A stretch of 64,000 nucleotides of DNA. Origin: Anaerolineae bacterium. GTDB lineage: Bacteria > Chloroflexota > Anaerolineae > 4572-78 > J111. The notes beneath the pieces are model-generated. The model did not search any database, was not told the DNA's origin, and worked only from the letters and a program-made list of their open reading frames with translations. The stretch lies in contig JAGRBZ010000006.1 in assembly GCA_020433805.1 (NCBI GenBank), forward strand, positions 1 to 64,000. The letters run 5' to 3'. Made by a program: the position numbers and the translations under genes. This document shows positions 32,090-41,142 of this stretch, piece after piece (position 1 is the first letter of the stretch; every line of letters starts with the position of its first letter).

Positions 32090-33742
32090 GTGAGTGTTGT
32101 TTTAACCGGCTCGGAATACATTGAAATATCTGACGCTCTTATAGATGACGGAGCGGGCAATCCTGACTATCCATTTAGCCTTATCGCTTGGTGCAAAGTA
32201 GCTGATGGTGATAACTTGGCTGAAATGGCCGCTTTTGCCGTAGGCGACACCGGTTCGACCAGTCAAGAAGTTGCTATTGGGACTTATACCGGCGATGAGG
32301 CGAGCGCCTATCAACGCGAGTCTACTTCACAATTGGCATTGTCATCGATTGACTATACCGTTGATGAGTGGTTTTTGATCATTGGTGTATTCACGGCCTC
32401 TGACGACTGGACCGTCTACCTCAATGGCGGCAATAGTGGCAACAACACCAACACCCGCGCACCGGACTCGCTTGATACATCCCGCATTGGCGCAAGAGCA
32501 AGGTCTACTCCTTCCAATTACTTTGTCGGCAAAATTGCCGAAGTAGCGGCATACTCTAAGGCGCTGGACAGTACAGATATAGCCAATCTCTGGAACAGTG
32601 GAGATGGCGAGCCTCCGGAAAATGTAGCCAGTGCAAATTTGATATTCCACCGACAGTTATTGAGTGATTCAGACGAGGGCAGCGGCTCGTTTACCGTTGC
32701 CGACGTTAATTCGCCAACGTATGATGGAGATCACCCGTTTAGTAGGAGCACGACCTCCGCAATTACTCCAAGCGGTGTTGCATCCGGAGAGGCGTTCGGT
32801 TCGCCTACTATCTCCACCGGCCCGGTTTCTATCTCACCGACGGGTGTTGCCAGTGCTGAAGCGATTGGGGATGCTGTACTAACTTCGTTAGTTTCTATCT
32901 CGCCGGCGGGTATCGACAGCGGAGAGGCGTTCGGGAGTAACACCTTGACGCCCGGTGGGGTTTTTGTTTTACCGACGGGCGTCACCTCAGAGGAGGCAAT
33001 TGGGGACGCTGTAGTGACTGTAGGCGGGGTTTCTGTCTCGCCGGCGGGCATTGTCTCGGGAGAGGCGTTTGGGGCGACAACTATTACAGTAGAAGCCCTG
33101 ATACTGCTCCCGACCGGTATCTCGTCCGAAGAGGCGTTTGGAGACGCTACATTGATACCGGGCGCGGTTTCGGTATCGCTGGGGGGTATCGCTAGTGCTG
33201 AGGCATTTGGGGATCCAGTGTTGACGCCGGGCGCGGTTTTGATTTCGCCGGGTGGTATTGCCTCGGGAGAGGCGTTTGGATCAGCAATTGTTACCGTCGG
33301 GGGATTACTATTACTCCTGACAGGCATCGCGTCCGATGAGGCGTTTGGGGATGCTACAGTGACGCCGGGCGGGGTTTCGATTTCGCCGGGGGGCATCGCC
33401 AGTGCTGAGACGCTTGGGAGTGTTGTACTGACACCGGGCGGGGTTTCTGTATCGCCGGGGGGGATCATCAGCGCTGAAGCGTTTGGGGCCGTCGTATTAA
33501 CTCCCGGGTCGGTTTCGATTTCGCCATCGGGTATCGGCTCCGGAGAGGCGTTTGGGGCTATTGTTATCACGGGTGGCGGACAGGTTCTGTCGCCGGCGGG
33601 TATCGGATCCGGAGAGGCGTTTGGGGTGGTGACTATCACCGTATTGATCAAAATTATTTTTAATTTCGATGTCACTATCGCTGACGCGATTGATTTTGGG
33701 GTACGCGTTACTGACATCGAGGATTTAGCTGTGGAGGTATAG
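32090..33742 (+). CDS. LamG-like domain protein with 13 tandem repeats
   Basis: 550 residues, GTG start. A concanavalin/LamG-type beta-sandwich fills about 1-195. From about 225 to 525 run 13 repeats of about 23 residues with the core SPxGIxSGEAFG and a beta-hairpin-like tail; at DNA level they cover 32764-33660 (69-nt period). Likely an elongated virion fibre or decoration that binds glycans. It sits at the start of the structural region, before the terminases. Confidence 0.7.
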   Translation: MSVVLTGSEYIEISDALIDDGAGNPDYPFSLIAWCKVADGDNLAEMAAFAVGDTGSTSQEVAIGTYTGDEASAYQRESTSQLALSSIDYTVDEWFLIIGVFTASDDWTVYLNGGNSGNNTNTRAPDSLDTSRIGARARSTPSNYFVGKIAEVAAYSKALDSTDIANLWNSGDGEPPENVASANLIFHRQLLSDSDEGSGSFTVADVNSPTYDGDHPFSRSTTSAITPSGVASGEAFGSPTISTGPVSISPTGVASAEAIGDAVLTSLVSISPAGIDSGEAFGSNTLTPGGVFVLPTGVTSEEAIGDAVVTVGGVSVSPAGIVSGEAFGATTITVEALILLPTGISSEEAFGDATLIPGAVSVSLGGIASAEAFGDPVLTPGAVLISPGGIASGEAFGSAIVTVGGLLLLLTGIASDEAFGDATVTPGGVSISPGGIASAETLGSVVLTPGGVSVSPGGIISAEAFGAVVLTPGSVSISPSGIGSGEAFGAIVITGGGQVLSPAGIGSGEAFGVVTITVLIKIIFNFDVTIADAIDFGVRVTDIEDLAVEV

Positions 33743-33747
33743 GTAGT

Positions 33748-34155
33748 ATGGCTAATGCGCTTTACGACAAAGGGCGAGAGGGCTTTTTAGATGGATCGAT
33801 CGATTGGGACACGGATGACATCCGGATTATTCTGATCGATGAGGCAGATGACACGGTTGACACATCTGCTGACGAGGATCTAGCTGATAGAGCGGCTGGA
33901 GCTCGTGTGGCGACAAGCGATGCGCTCGCGTCGAAGACGGTTGCGTCAGGGGTCGCAGATGCAGCAGATAAAACGTTTAGCGCTGTGACGGGTGATGAGT
34001 CGGAGTCGATAGACGTTTATCAGCATACGGGTACTGAAGCGACCAGCCGTTTGATTGCTAATATCGACACGGCGACCGGCTTGCCGGTAACGCCGAACGG
34101 CGGAGACATCACTGTCACCTGGGATGACGGCAGTAACAAAATATTCAAATTATGA
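33748..34155 (+). CDS. phage structural protein (YDKGREGFL family)
   Basis: 135 residues beginning MANALYDKGREGFLDG, a start common to small minor structural proteins of siphoviruses. Beta-rich, ending in ITVTWDDGSNKIFKL. Probably associated with the fibre encoded just upstream. Confidence 0.65.
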   Translation: MANALYDKGREGFLDGSIDWDTDDIRIILIDEADDTVDTSADEDLADRAAGARVATSDALASKTVASGVADAADKTFSAVTGDESESIDVYQHTGTEATSRLIANIDTATGLPVTPNGGDITVTWDDGSNKIFKL

Positions 34156-34535
34156 CCCATATTATCGTCCCAAAAATCGAAAGCGTGACGATCCGACAAG
34201 AGGGTGATCGGGTTGTTGTTGTGTCGAATGGGAAGGCCGTTTTGGACCTACCATGGAATGCTGCTTTAGAGGTGGCGGCCGGGATCCGGGCGAAGGCAAA
34301 GCTGGCTGAAGAACAGGCTCATTTAGATGCGTTGGCGTACGATAGTGCGGTTATGTTGCGAGCCGGGTTACCGTTTGTTATGTCCAATCGTCCTGACGTG
34401 TTGGCGGTCGCCAAACGAGAGGCGGCGTGGGGTGATCTGCGGCGGTATATGCCCGACCGGGGCATTCGGTCGCAGGAGAAATTTGGGACGCCTAAGTTAA
34501 CTAAACATCCTCCAAGGAGACTTACAGATGGCTAA
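34152..34535 (+). CDS. unknown phage protein
   Basis: 127 residues; beta-strand start (SVTIRQEGDRVVVVSNGKAV), a helical middle and a basic tail. ATGA overlap with the upstream gene. Not recognised. Confidence 0.6.
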   Translation: MTHIIVPKIESVTIRQEGDRVVVVSNGKAVLDLPWNAALEVAAGIRAKAKLAEEQAHLDALAYDSAVMLRAGLPFVMSNRPDVLAVAKREAAWGDLRRYMPDRGIRSQEKFGTPKLTKHPPRRLTDG

Positions 34536-34767
34536 ATTCGATAACATGACCATCGCTCAATTAGAGGGCGAGATGGCAAAGCTGCGCACTAAGAAGGCCG
34601 CTCTCCAAGAGCAGCTCCGCGAGGCTCACATTGTTTACGACAAGATGAGAGCAACGCAGGCCGCAAGAGAGAAAATCACAGCCATGAGCGATGAGGAGCG
34701 GGCGGCTTTGGTGCAGGCAATCAAGACTGAGGGCATTCAATCAACTGAGGAATTCGGCGCTCTATAG
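34528..34767 (+). CDS. small coiled-coil phage protein
   Basis: 79 residues, heptad-like helix across most of its length (IAQLEGEMAKLRTKKAALQ), AAGGAG before the start. Not recognised. Confidence 0.6.
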   Translation: MAKFDNMTIAQLEGEMAKLRTKKAALQEQLREAHIVYDKMRATQAAREKITAMSDEERAALVQAIKTEGIQSTEEFGAL

Positions 34768-34775
34768 GGGGATCG

Positions 34776-35078
34776 ATGCCACAGATCGATGACGTTGGTG
34801 TAGTGATCAGGTTGACTATCACTAAGCAGAGTGATGGGGCAGCCTTAGATATAAGCGCTGCATCTACTACACAGATAGATATTCGCAAGCCAGATGGAAC
34901 GCTGTTAAACAAAACAGCTTCCTTAACTAATGACGGCGCGGATGGCAAGATGGAGTGTGAGACAGCGTCGAGTGATTTAGATATAGAGGGCGAGTATGAA
35001 GTGCAAGGGTACGTCGTTATATCAGGCTCACCTAAGCGCACTACAAAGAAGCGTTTTGATACATTAGAGAATGCCTAG
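34776..35078 (+). CDS. BppU N-terminal domain-like phage protein
   Basis: 100 residues, all-beta: DVGVVIRLTITKQSDGAALD, IDIRKPDG and YEVQGYVVISG match the pattern of the baseplate upper protein N-terminal immunoglobulin-like domain that docks fibres in siphoviruses. Here it occurs as a stand-alone adaptor upstream of the terminases. Confidence 0.65.
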   Translation: MPQIDDVGVVIRLTITKQSDGAALDISAASTTQIDIRKPDGTLLNKTASLTNDGADGKMECETASSDLDIEGEYEVQGYVVISGSPKRTTKKRFDTLENA

Positions 35079-35388
35079 ACGATCTCCATGCCCGTGTAGG
35101 CATCCAGGATGCCCAGAGTTAAACTGCACTAAGCAGCACGCGACTTGGCCCCGGCCAGTAGGCAGCACGCGACCATCAGCATCTGGTCGTGGCTACGGAC
35201 GGCGATGGCAGCGACTAAGACTGATGGTACTGAGGCGGGATCCAATTTGTAGAGTGGATGGGTGCGATAAGGCGTCGACCGACGTAGACCACATCGTACC
35301 ACGTAGGGATGGTGGCCCGGATACAATGGAGAACCTGCAAGGGTTGTGCCATAGTCATCATAGTAAAAAGACAGGACGCGGTCAGTAG
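35071..35388 (+). CDS. HNH endonuclease
   Basis: 105 residues. Zn-ligand pattern CPCRHPGC near the N-terminus, then the HNH core: CRVDGCDKASTDVDHIVPRR, then NLQGLCHSHHSKKT. Phage HNH proteins coded beside terminase small subunits assist cos or pac cleavage during packaging, known for HK97-type phages. Short intergenic gap to the terminase with regulatory element 2. Confidence 0.88.
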   Translation: MPRRSPCPCRHPGCPELNCTKQHATWPRPVGSTRPSASGRGYGRRWQRLRLMVLRRDPICRVDGCDKASTDVDHIVPRRDGGPDTMENLQGLCHSHHSKKTGRGQ

Positions 35389-35483
35389 GGGTAGGGGGAT
35401 CAAATCTCTACAGCTTTCAAAAGTGTAGACCGCGCGGGTAGCTTTCTTTCTATACCCGCGAAATTAATCGATTTTCATGAGGA

Positions 35484-35493
35484 CCTGACAGAG
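35484..35493 (+). promoter_or_regulatory. CCTGACAGAG box 2
   Basis: Second copy; CCGGGG starts 10 bases further on. Confidence 0.65.
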
Positions 35494-35500
35494 CCAGGTT

Positions 35501-35541
35501 TGGCCGGGGTTGTTCGCGGTAGCGAACGCGCCGGCCTTTTT
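35501..35541 (+). terminator. intrinsic terminator before the terminase genes
   Basis: Outer stem TGGCCGG/CCGGCC, inner stem GTTCGC/GCGAAC, followed by TTTTTGTTT; then AGGAG and the terminase start. Confidence 0.82.
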
Positions 35542-35555
35542 GTTTAGGAGAAACC

Positions 35556-36014
35556 ATGCCGGTAGGGCGACCGCCGAAACCGAAAGCGCTAAAAGAATTA
35601 CAGGGTAACCCGGGCAAGCGGGCGATTAGCAAAAACGAGCCTGCGCCGGAGCGGGTGATCCCGGCGATGCCCAGAGGGTTACCACCCAGGGCCAAGCGGT
35701 TTTGGAAGGACCATATCGACAAGTTAGATCGGTTAGGTTTGTTGACCGAGGTTGATGGCACGGCGTTTACGATGATGGCGATTCATTACGCTATGGCCTG
35801 GAATGCGATGGAGCGAATTTTTATCAACGGTCTGTCGCGACTTGACGAGAATGGAGTAGAGAGAAAGAACCCACTACTCCAGGTATGGCGAGAAAATAGC
35901 GCGGCTTATTTGAGGTATGCTCAGCAGTTTGGATTGACGCCGTCGGCAAGGGGGCGGTTGAGTATTCCGGAGCCGCCGAGCGAAGATGATTACGAGGCGT
36001 TTTTGAATGGCTGA
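35556..36014 (+). CDS. terS: terminase small subunit (P27 family)
   Basis: 152 residues. Starts with GRPPKPKALKELQGNPGK, the family hallmark; DNA-binding N-terminal and helical oligomerisation parts follow (RAKRFWKDHIDKLDRLGLLT), ending in a Phage_terminase_4-like tail. Recognises the packaging site and recruits the large subunit, whose gene overlaps by 8 bases. Confidence 0.9.
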   Translation: MPVGRPPKPKALKELQGNPGKRAISKNEPAPERVIPAMPRGLPPRAKRFWKDHIDKLDRLGLLTEVDGTAFTMMAIHYAMAWNAMERIFINGLSRLDENGVERKNPLLQVWRENSAAYLRYAQQFGLTPSARGRLSIPEPPSEDDYEAFLNG

Positions 36015-37680
36015 ATTCACGGCCCAGCAATACATAGAAGACGTCTTGGAAAACAGAATAGTCGTAGGGCGCTGGGTAAGGCTTGCTGTAGAGCGGCACG
36101 TGAGAGATTTGGAGACCGGAGACCGGCGAGGCTTGTACTTTGATGAGGATGCAGCCAAGCGGGCGATTAAATTCTTCAAGTTTTTGAAGCACTCGAAGGG
36201 GGAGTGGGCCGGCCAGACGTTAACATTGGAGCCGTGGCAACAGTTTGTTTTCTGGGTGGTGTTTGGTTGGAAGCGAGCAAGTGATGGGATGCGGCGCTTT
36301 CGGACTGCCTATATGGAAGTGGCTCGAAAGAACGGAAAATCGACGATTGTTTCCGGAGCAGGGCTGTATCTACTGGACGCCGATGGGGAGCCAGGAGCTG
36401 AGGTTTACACGGCCGCGACGAAGAAGGACCAGGCGAAGATTACGCACTCTGAGGCGACCCGGATGGTGAAGGCCTCGCCGTTGCTACGGAAGCGGATCGG
36501 GATTTTTAAGGACAATCTGCACGTTGAGAAAACGGCCTCGAAGTTTGAGCCGCTCGGTCGCGACGCGGATAGCCTGGACGGCCTGAACATTCACGGGTGT
36601 ATTGTCGACGAGCTGCACGCGCACAAGACGCGAGACCTGTGGGATGTACTGGAGACTGCGACCGGGGCGCGTCGGCAGCCGCTGATGATTGCGATTACGA
36701 CGGCAGGGTTCAACCGGCAGTCGATTTGTTACGAGCAGCATGAGTACACTCGCAAAATCCTGGACCAGATTGTAGAGGATGATACGTTTTTCGGGATCAT
36801 CTTTGCGCTCGATGACGATGATGATTGGGAAGATGAGCGCAATTGGATCAAGGCTAATCCGAATTTGGGGGTTAGTGTCAAGCTCGATGACCTAAGACGT
36901 AAGGCGGCTAAGGCCAAGGAGATGCCCAGCGCGTTGTTTGCGTTTCTGCGGCTGCATATGAACTTGTGGACGCAGGCGGAAACGAAGTGGATCGACCCGG
37001 TAAAATGGAGAGCTTGCGGTGACCCGGTAGAAGCCGAAGGTCTGCGGGGGCGGATATGCTACGGGGGCTTGGACCTATCGAGCACGATTGATATCACGGC
37101 GCTGGTACTGGTCTTCCTGCCGCTGAAGGCGAAGGATAAATTTCGAATATTGTGCTTCTTCTGGGTACCAGAGGAGTCCATACACGAACGATCAAAACGA
37201 GATCGCGTGCCCTATGAAGCCTGGCTGATGGAGGGCTTTATTGAGGCGACACCGGGGAATGTCATCGATTACGCCTTTATTCTGGCCAAAATCGAAGAAT
37301 TGGCCGGGATGTTTGACCTGCGGGAGATCGCTTTTGACCGGTGGGGCGCGACGAAATTAGCGCAGGATATGCAGGAGTCTGGGCTAACGATCGTCGAGTT
37401 TGGGCAGGGGTTCGCTTCGATGTCCGGGCCGATGAAGGAATTGGAGCGGCTGATTGCTTCATCGGAGCTGGCTCACGGCAATAATCCGGTGTTGGCCTGG
37501 ATGGCTGACAACCTGGTGGCCAGGCAGGATCCGGCCGGGAACATCAAGCCGGACAAAGAAAAGTCGATTGAGAAGATCGACGGAATGGTAGCTTTGATAA
37601 TGGCCCTGGACCGGGCTATCCGGAATGAGGGAGAGAGCGGTGAGAGTGTGTACGAGGAGCGGGGAGTGCTACTGCTGTGA
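36007..37680 (+). CDS. terL: terminase large subunit
   Basis: 557 residues. ATPase: Walker A-like VARKNGKST near 120, acidic Walker B with catalytic Glu in GCIVDELHA near 200. The RNase H-like nuclease (from about 340) has GGLDLSSTIDITAL and FDRWGATKLA. It packages DNA through the portal with the P27 subunit; HK97-like headful or cos packaging. Confidence 0.93.
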   Translation: MAEFTAQQYIEDVLENRIVVGRWVRLAVERHVRDLETGDRRGLYFDEDAAKRAIKFFKFLKHSKGEWAGQTLTLEPWQQFVFWVVFGWKRASDGMRRFRTAYMEVARKNGKSTIVSGAGLYLLDADGEPGAEVYTAATKKDQAKITHSEATRMVKASPLLRKRIGIFKDNLHVEKTASKFEPLGRDADSLDGLNIHGCIVDELHAHKTRDLWDVLETATGARRQPLMIAITTAGFNRQSICYEQHEYTRKILDQIVEDDTFFGIIFALDDDDDWEDERNWIKANPNLGVSVKLDDLRRKAAKAKEMPSALFAFLRLHMNLWTQAETKWIDPVKWRACGDPVEAEGLRGRICYGGLDLSSTIDITALVLVFLPLKAKDKFRILCFFWVPEESIHERSKRDRVPYEAWLMEGFIEATPGNVIDYAFILAKIEELAGMFDLREIAFDRWGATKLAQDMQESGLTIVEFGQGFASMSGPMKELERLIASSELAHGNNPVLAWMADNLVARQDPAGNIKPDKEKSIEKIDGMVALIMALDRAIRNEGESGESVYEERGVLLL

Positions 37681-37829
37681 ATAAAATTTTGGAACGAATT
37701 GACGGCTCTGACCTCCTGATTGTGACGGGATTTGGTGTTACATTGTACGGATTATTTGAGGTTCATTGGGCGTTGGTGCCGGTGGCGGTGGGGATTGCGT
37801 TGATGCGTATTGGAATAAGTAGAGGCTGA
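37677..37829 (+). CDS. 50-residue membrane protein between terminase and portal
   Basis: GTG start overlapping the terminase stop; TGA overlaps the portal ATG. One to two hydrophobic helices (LLIVTGFGVTLYGLFEV, ALVPVAVGIALM). Small membrane ORFs at this exact place are frequent in siphoviruses; role unknown. Confidence 0.65.
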   Translation: MNKILERIDGSDLLIVTGFGVTLYGLFEVHWALVPVAVGIALMRIGISRG

Positions 37830-39877
37830 TGGGGCTAATTACGAGCCTGTTGGGAGAGCAGCGGGCGCATCCGTCGCAGAATATAAATTGGGCGAAGTAT
37901 CTGGGGTTGCCGTCGCCGACGGCGGCCGGGGTTCACGTGGACCATCAGACCAGTCTGCAACAATCAACGGTATTTGCCTGTAACCGGGTGATTAGTGAGA
38001 CGCTGGCGATGCTGCCTTTGATTTTGTACCAGCGCCGGCCTGAACGGGGCAAAGATCGGGCGATTAATCACCGTCTGTTTAATATCTTGCGTCATCTCCC
38101 TAATCCGGAGATGACGGCGATTGAGTTTCGAGATGCGCTGACCGGGCATTTGGTGTCGTGGGGCAATGCGTTTGCCGAGATTGAATACGCTAACGGCGGT
38201 TGGGTGATGGGGTTATGGCCACTACGTCCAGACCGAATGCGGGTCATTCGGCGCGACGGCAAGCTGTGGTACGTCTACAGGATGCCATCTGGGTCACCAA
38301 CGCCCTTTGTAGAGCTGCCAGAATACCGGGTGATGCATGTTCGGGGGCTGAGTTTTGACGGCGTTGTAGGGTATGATCCTATTTCTCTGGCTCGACAGTC
38401 GATTGGTTTGGCCAAGGGAACCGAAGAATTTGGCGCACGGTTTTTTAGCAACGGGGCGCAGACTGGAACCGTTTACGAGCACCCGGCCAAGTTGAGCGAC
38501 TTGGCGTACGACCGACTATCAAAATCGATAGAAAAACGACACCAGGGATTAGAGAATGCCCACCGAATTATGATTTTAGAGGAGGGCATGAAGGCGAATC
38601 AGGTCGGAATTCCGCCTGAAAATGCGCAGTTTTTAGAAACCCGTAAGTTCCAGGTCCCTGAAATCGCACGGTTCTGGCGGATGCCACTGCACAAAATTGG
38701 CTATTTAGAGAACGCAACATTCTCGAATATTGAGCACCAGGCGATTGAGTTTGTAACGGATACGCTTCAGCCGTGGCTTGTGCGCTGGGAGCAGGCTATA
38801 TACCGTGATTTGCTGACGCCAGCAGAGCGGCAAGTGTATTTTGCAGAGCATTTGACAGCGGCCTTACTGCGGGGCGATACACTGAGCCGCTACCAGGCCT
38901 ACCAATTGGCACGGCAAGGCGGATGGCTGAACGCGAACGAGATACGGGATATGGAGAATATGAACCCGTACGAAGGGGGTGATGTCTACCTGGTCCCTCT
39001 CAATATGGTTTCGGCTGACCAAGTCGGGGAGCCGTCACCGGACGATCCGGATTTACCTCAAGGTAATCAAGGTGATCGAGCCGGGGGTAGTTGGGAGCAG
39101 CGCGGCCTGGGGAACCAGACGATTGAGCGGCGGGCGCGGTCAGTGGCTGGGGGCCGGCAGCGATTGGCGAACAGTTTTCGGCGAGTTTTTGTAGACGTAG
39201 CCGGACGAGTGATTCGACGCGAAGTCAACGATATACGCCGGGCGATCAAGAAGCATTTAGAGAAACGTAGTGAGCAGGATTTTATGCTGTGGCTAGAGGT
39301 CTTTTATGAAGAGCATCAAGAGTTTTGGGAACGACAATTTCGACCCGTATTGCTGAATTATGCTGATCAAGTCGGGGTTAGTGTAGCCGAAGAGCTAGGG
39401 GAAGCAGACCCATTATTAAGCGAGGATATTGCGTATTACCTCGACGCCTTTGTTACGAGGCTTAGTATCCGCGAGACCCAAAGTAGTTTTGGGGAATTGA
39501 AACGCCTTTACAAAAAGGCCCTTGAAGAGGGTATAGACCTCGCGCCTATTCTGGAAAAACGACTTGATGAATGGGCTGAAAAGAAGGCTAACACAGTCGC
39601 TGTGCGGGAGGCGTATCGATCTCTGAATGCTTTTGCTCAAACTTTCTATAAGCAGTATCGCGTTGACAAGATTAGGTGGGTGGCGGTTGGCAGTAGCTGT
39701 CCTTATTGCAAGGCGATGGATGGCCGTGTCATTGATGTGGAGGCTGTGTTTTTGGACAGCGATACTGATTTTAAGCCGGAAGGGGCGGATCGTCCGCTTC
39801 GGGTTAACACGAAAAGAACCCATCCCCCCTTACACAATGGCTGTGATTGTACAATTGTAGCGGAGGTAGATAGATGA
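37829..39877 (+). CDS. portal protein fused to a MuF-type head domain
   Basis: 682 residues. Residues 1-390 are an HK97-family portal (VFACNRVISETLAMLPL, FSNGAQTG, TFSNIEHQAIEFV). After a Gly/Arg-rich linker the C-terminal 230 residues are a phage Mu gpF/SPP1 gp7-like domain with metal-type Cys motif CPYCKAMDG and HPPLHNGCDC. Fusion of the two is known but not universal. A short remnant resembling the same C-terminal end (DCAVVAELG) follows the next gene at 40346-40384. Confidence 0.88.
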   Translation: MGLITSLLGEQRAHPSQNINWAKYLGLPSPTAAGVHVDHQTSLQQSTVFACNRVISETLAMLPLILYQRRPERGKDRAINHRLFNILRHLPNPEMTAIEFRDALTGHLVSWGNAFAEIEYANGGWVMGLWPLRPDRMRVIRRDGKLWYVYRMPSGSPTPFVELPEYRVMHVRGLSFDGVVGYDPISLARQSIGLAKGTEEFGARFFSNGAQTGTVYEHPAKLSDLAYDRLSKSIEKRHQGLENAHRIMILEEGMKANQVGIPPENAQFLETRKFQVPEIARFWRMPLHKIGYLENATFSNIEHQAIEFVTDTLQPWLVRWEQAIYRDLLTPAERQVYFAEHLTAALLRGDTLSRYQAYQLARQGGWLNANEIRDMENMNPYEGGDVYLVPLNMVSADQVGEPSPDDPDLPQGNQGDRAGGSWEQRGLGNQTIERRARSVAGGRQRLANSFRRVFVDVAGRVIRREVNDIRRAIKKHLEKRSEQDFMLWLEVFYEEHQEFWERQFRPVLLNYADQVGVSVAEELGEADPLLSEDIAYYLDAFVTRLSIRETQSSFGELKRLYKKALEEGIDLAPILEKRLDEWAEKKANTVAVREAYRSLNAFAQTFYKQYRVDKIRWVAVGSSCPYCKAMDGRVIDVEAVFLDSDTDFKPEGADRPLRVNTKRTHPPLHNGCDCTIVAEVDR

Positions 39878-40344
39878 AAAGAAACCCATACCCTTTCCCT
39901 GAACACCTTAGAAGGCTAGCCGTGGAGGTCATCATCGTTCATGGCCCACCCGGAGCCGGAAAGACAACATACGTTCAAGAGCAAAGCAAAGAAGGGGATT
40001 TAATTGTTGATTTTGATGCCCTATATGCAGCTCTTAGCGGCTTGCCCTGGTATCACAAACCAGCCGAGTTACTACCATTTGTAGCTGAAGCCAGAGATGC
40101 TGTCATTCGACGCTTATCACGACCAAGCAAAATAAAAAGAGCGTGGATTATCACCAGCGAACCAAACGGACAAAAGCGTTTATCCCTAAAAAACAAGCTT
40201 GGTGCCACAGTTGTCAAGCTAGAGGTCTCAAGGGAGGAGTGTTTACGTCGTATAGCTAACGATACTCGCCGCTCTGATCACGTCCATATTCACAAATCCT
40301 TGGTTGACGATTGGTGGAGCAATTATACAGGGGGAGATGATTAG
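39874..40344 (+). CDS. P-loop kinase-like protein inserted in the head module
   Basis: 156 residues. Walker A GPPGAGKT near 24-31, then LIVDFDALYAAL (Walker B-like Asp), RAWIITSEP and a lid-like RRIANDTRRSDHVH; pattern of polynucleotide/zeta-type kinases of the AAA_33 group. A+T content appears higher than in flanking late genes. ATGA overlap with the portal-MuF gene. Possibly nucleic-acid repair (as T4 Pnk) or a moron. Confidence 0.65.
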   Translation: MKRNPYPFPEHLRRLAVEVIIVHGPPGAGKTTYVQEQSKEGDLIVDFDALYAALSGLPWYHKPAELLPFVAEARDAVIRRLSRPSKIKRAWIITSEPNGQKRLSLKNKLGATVVKLEVSREECLRRIANDTRRSDHVHIHKSLVDDWWSNYTGGDD

Positions 40345-40345
40345 A

Positions 40346-40384
40346 GTGGACCACGACTGTGCTGTTGTGGCGGAGTTGGGGTGA
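40346..40384 (+). pseudogene. remnant of a MuF C-terminal end
   Basis: In one frame the bases read DHDCAVVAELG and stop, closely resembling the true MuF end NGCDCTIVAEVDR. It has no start of its own. Suggests that the MuF end and kinase gene arrived by recombination, leaving the old terminus behind. Confidence 0.5.
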
Positions 40385-40390
40385 TAAAGA

Positions 40391-40419
40391 CCGGCTACAG
40401 AAGCGACTCCTGTAGCCGG
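40391..40419. terminator. 10-bp hairpin after the kinase insertion
   Basis: CCGGCTACAG/CTGTAGCCGG with a 9-base loop. On the minus strand it is followed by GGTCTTTAT, so it may end a short reverse transcript from the adjacent promoter-like site. Confidence 0.5.
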
Positions 40420-40448
40420 GGAGTAGCAAGTTATGGGGGCGGTGTCAA
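40420..40448 (-). promoter_or_regulatory. degenerate accessory promoter copy
   Basis: Reverse strand TTGACA, 17 bp, TACTCC, with TATAAAATAAC upstream. The bases from the AT tract to the spacer are nearly the same as at 45390, but the -10 hexamer is degenerate. Confidence 0.45.
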
Positions 40449-40480
40449 TAGGGTAAGGTTATTTTATAAAGGAAATATAG

Positions 40481-41095
40481 ATGAAAATCGAGCGGCGGAT
40501 AATTACAACTGAAGTCCGGATGGTAGAGGGCGAAGACGGAACGCGGACAATCCGGGGGCATGGGGCTGTGTTTAACGCGATGAGTGAGGATTTGGGTGGT
40601 TTTCGAGAGATCATTATGCCGGGCGCGTTTAGCGAGAGCCTGGGGGATGATGTGCGGGGACTATTTAACCACGATCCGAATTTGATTTTGGGACGGACGG
40701 CGAGCCAGACGATGGCCCTGGTCGAGGACGAAGACGGCTTGCTGTATGAGATAGATCCCCCGGATACACAGTACGCCCGTGATTTACAGGTGAGCATCGA
40801 CCGGGGTGATGTATCGCAAAGTTCGTTTGGGTTTCGGGCACTGGAGGAGAGTTGGCGGCATCCCACAGAAGAGGAGCCGTTGCCGGTGCGAGTGCTGCAC
40901 CGGGTGAAGTTGTACGACACCGGCCCGGTGACGTTTCCGGCTTACCCGGATACGTCGGCTGCGGTACGGGATATGGCGAAACTAATGGCAGAGGGAGCGC
41001 CGGCCGGTGAGGTCACCGGGCCGGACACTGAGCAGGAGCGTGTAGCCGGGCGGCTGGCGAACTTGCGGCGGCGGTTGCTGTTGGTTGAGCTGTAA
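40481..41095 (+). CDS. prohead protease (HK97 family)
   Basis: 204 residues. Herpesvirus-assemblin-type fold with IRGHGAVFN, catalytic His in GLFNHDPN near 65 and Ser in SQSSFGF near 110. Cleaves the scaffold part of the capsid protein during maturation. Followed by a terminator and the capsid gene. Confidence 0.92.
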   Translation: MKIERRIITTEVRMVEGEDGTRTIRGHGAVFNAMSEDLGGFREIIMPGAFSESLGDDVRGLFNHDPNLILGRTASQTMALVEDEDGLLYEIDPPDTQYARDLQVSIDRGDVSQSSFGFRALEESWRHPTEEEPLPVRVLHRVKLYDTGPVTFPAYPDTSAAVRDMAKLMAEGAPAGEVTGPDTEQERVAGRLANLRRRLLLVEL

Positions 41096-41124
41096 AATTT
41101 GTATTCAACAATTAGATAAAAATG

Positions 41125-41134
41125 CCTGACAGAG
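41125..41134 (+). promoter_or_regulatory. CCTGACAGAG box 3
   Basis: Third identical copy; CCGGGG starts 6 bases downstream. Confidence 0.65.
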
Positions 41135-41142
41135 CATAAGCC

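Noticed and set aside
32764-33660. Regular repeats that might be CRISPR
   Set aside because: The period is 69 bp, in frame and protein-coding; no identical repeat with unique spacers and no cas genes.
32731-33717. 328-residue reverse ORF
   Set aside because: Antisense shadow of the repeat protein; Pro-rich composition arises from the complementary codons.
40443-40475. Plus-strand promoter for the protease from the AT tract
   Set aside because: No -35/-10 pair with proper spacing on this strand; the reverse strand fits the accessory promoter family better.
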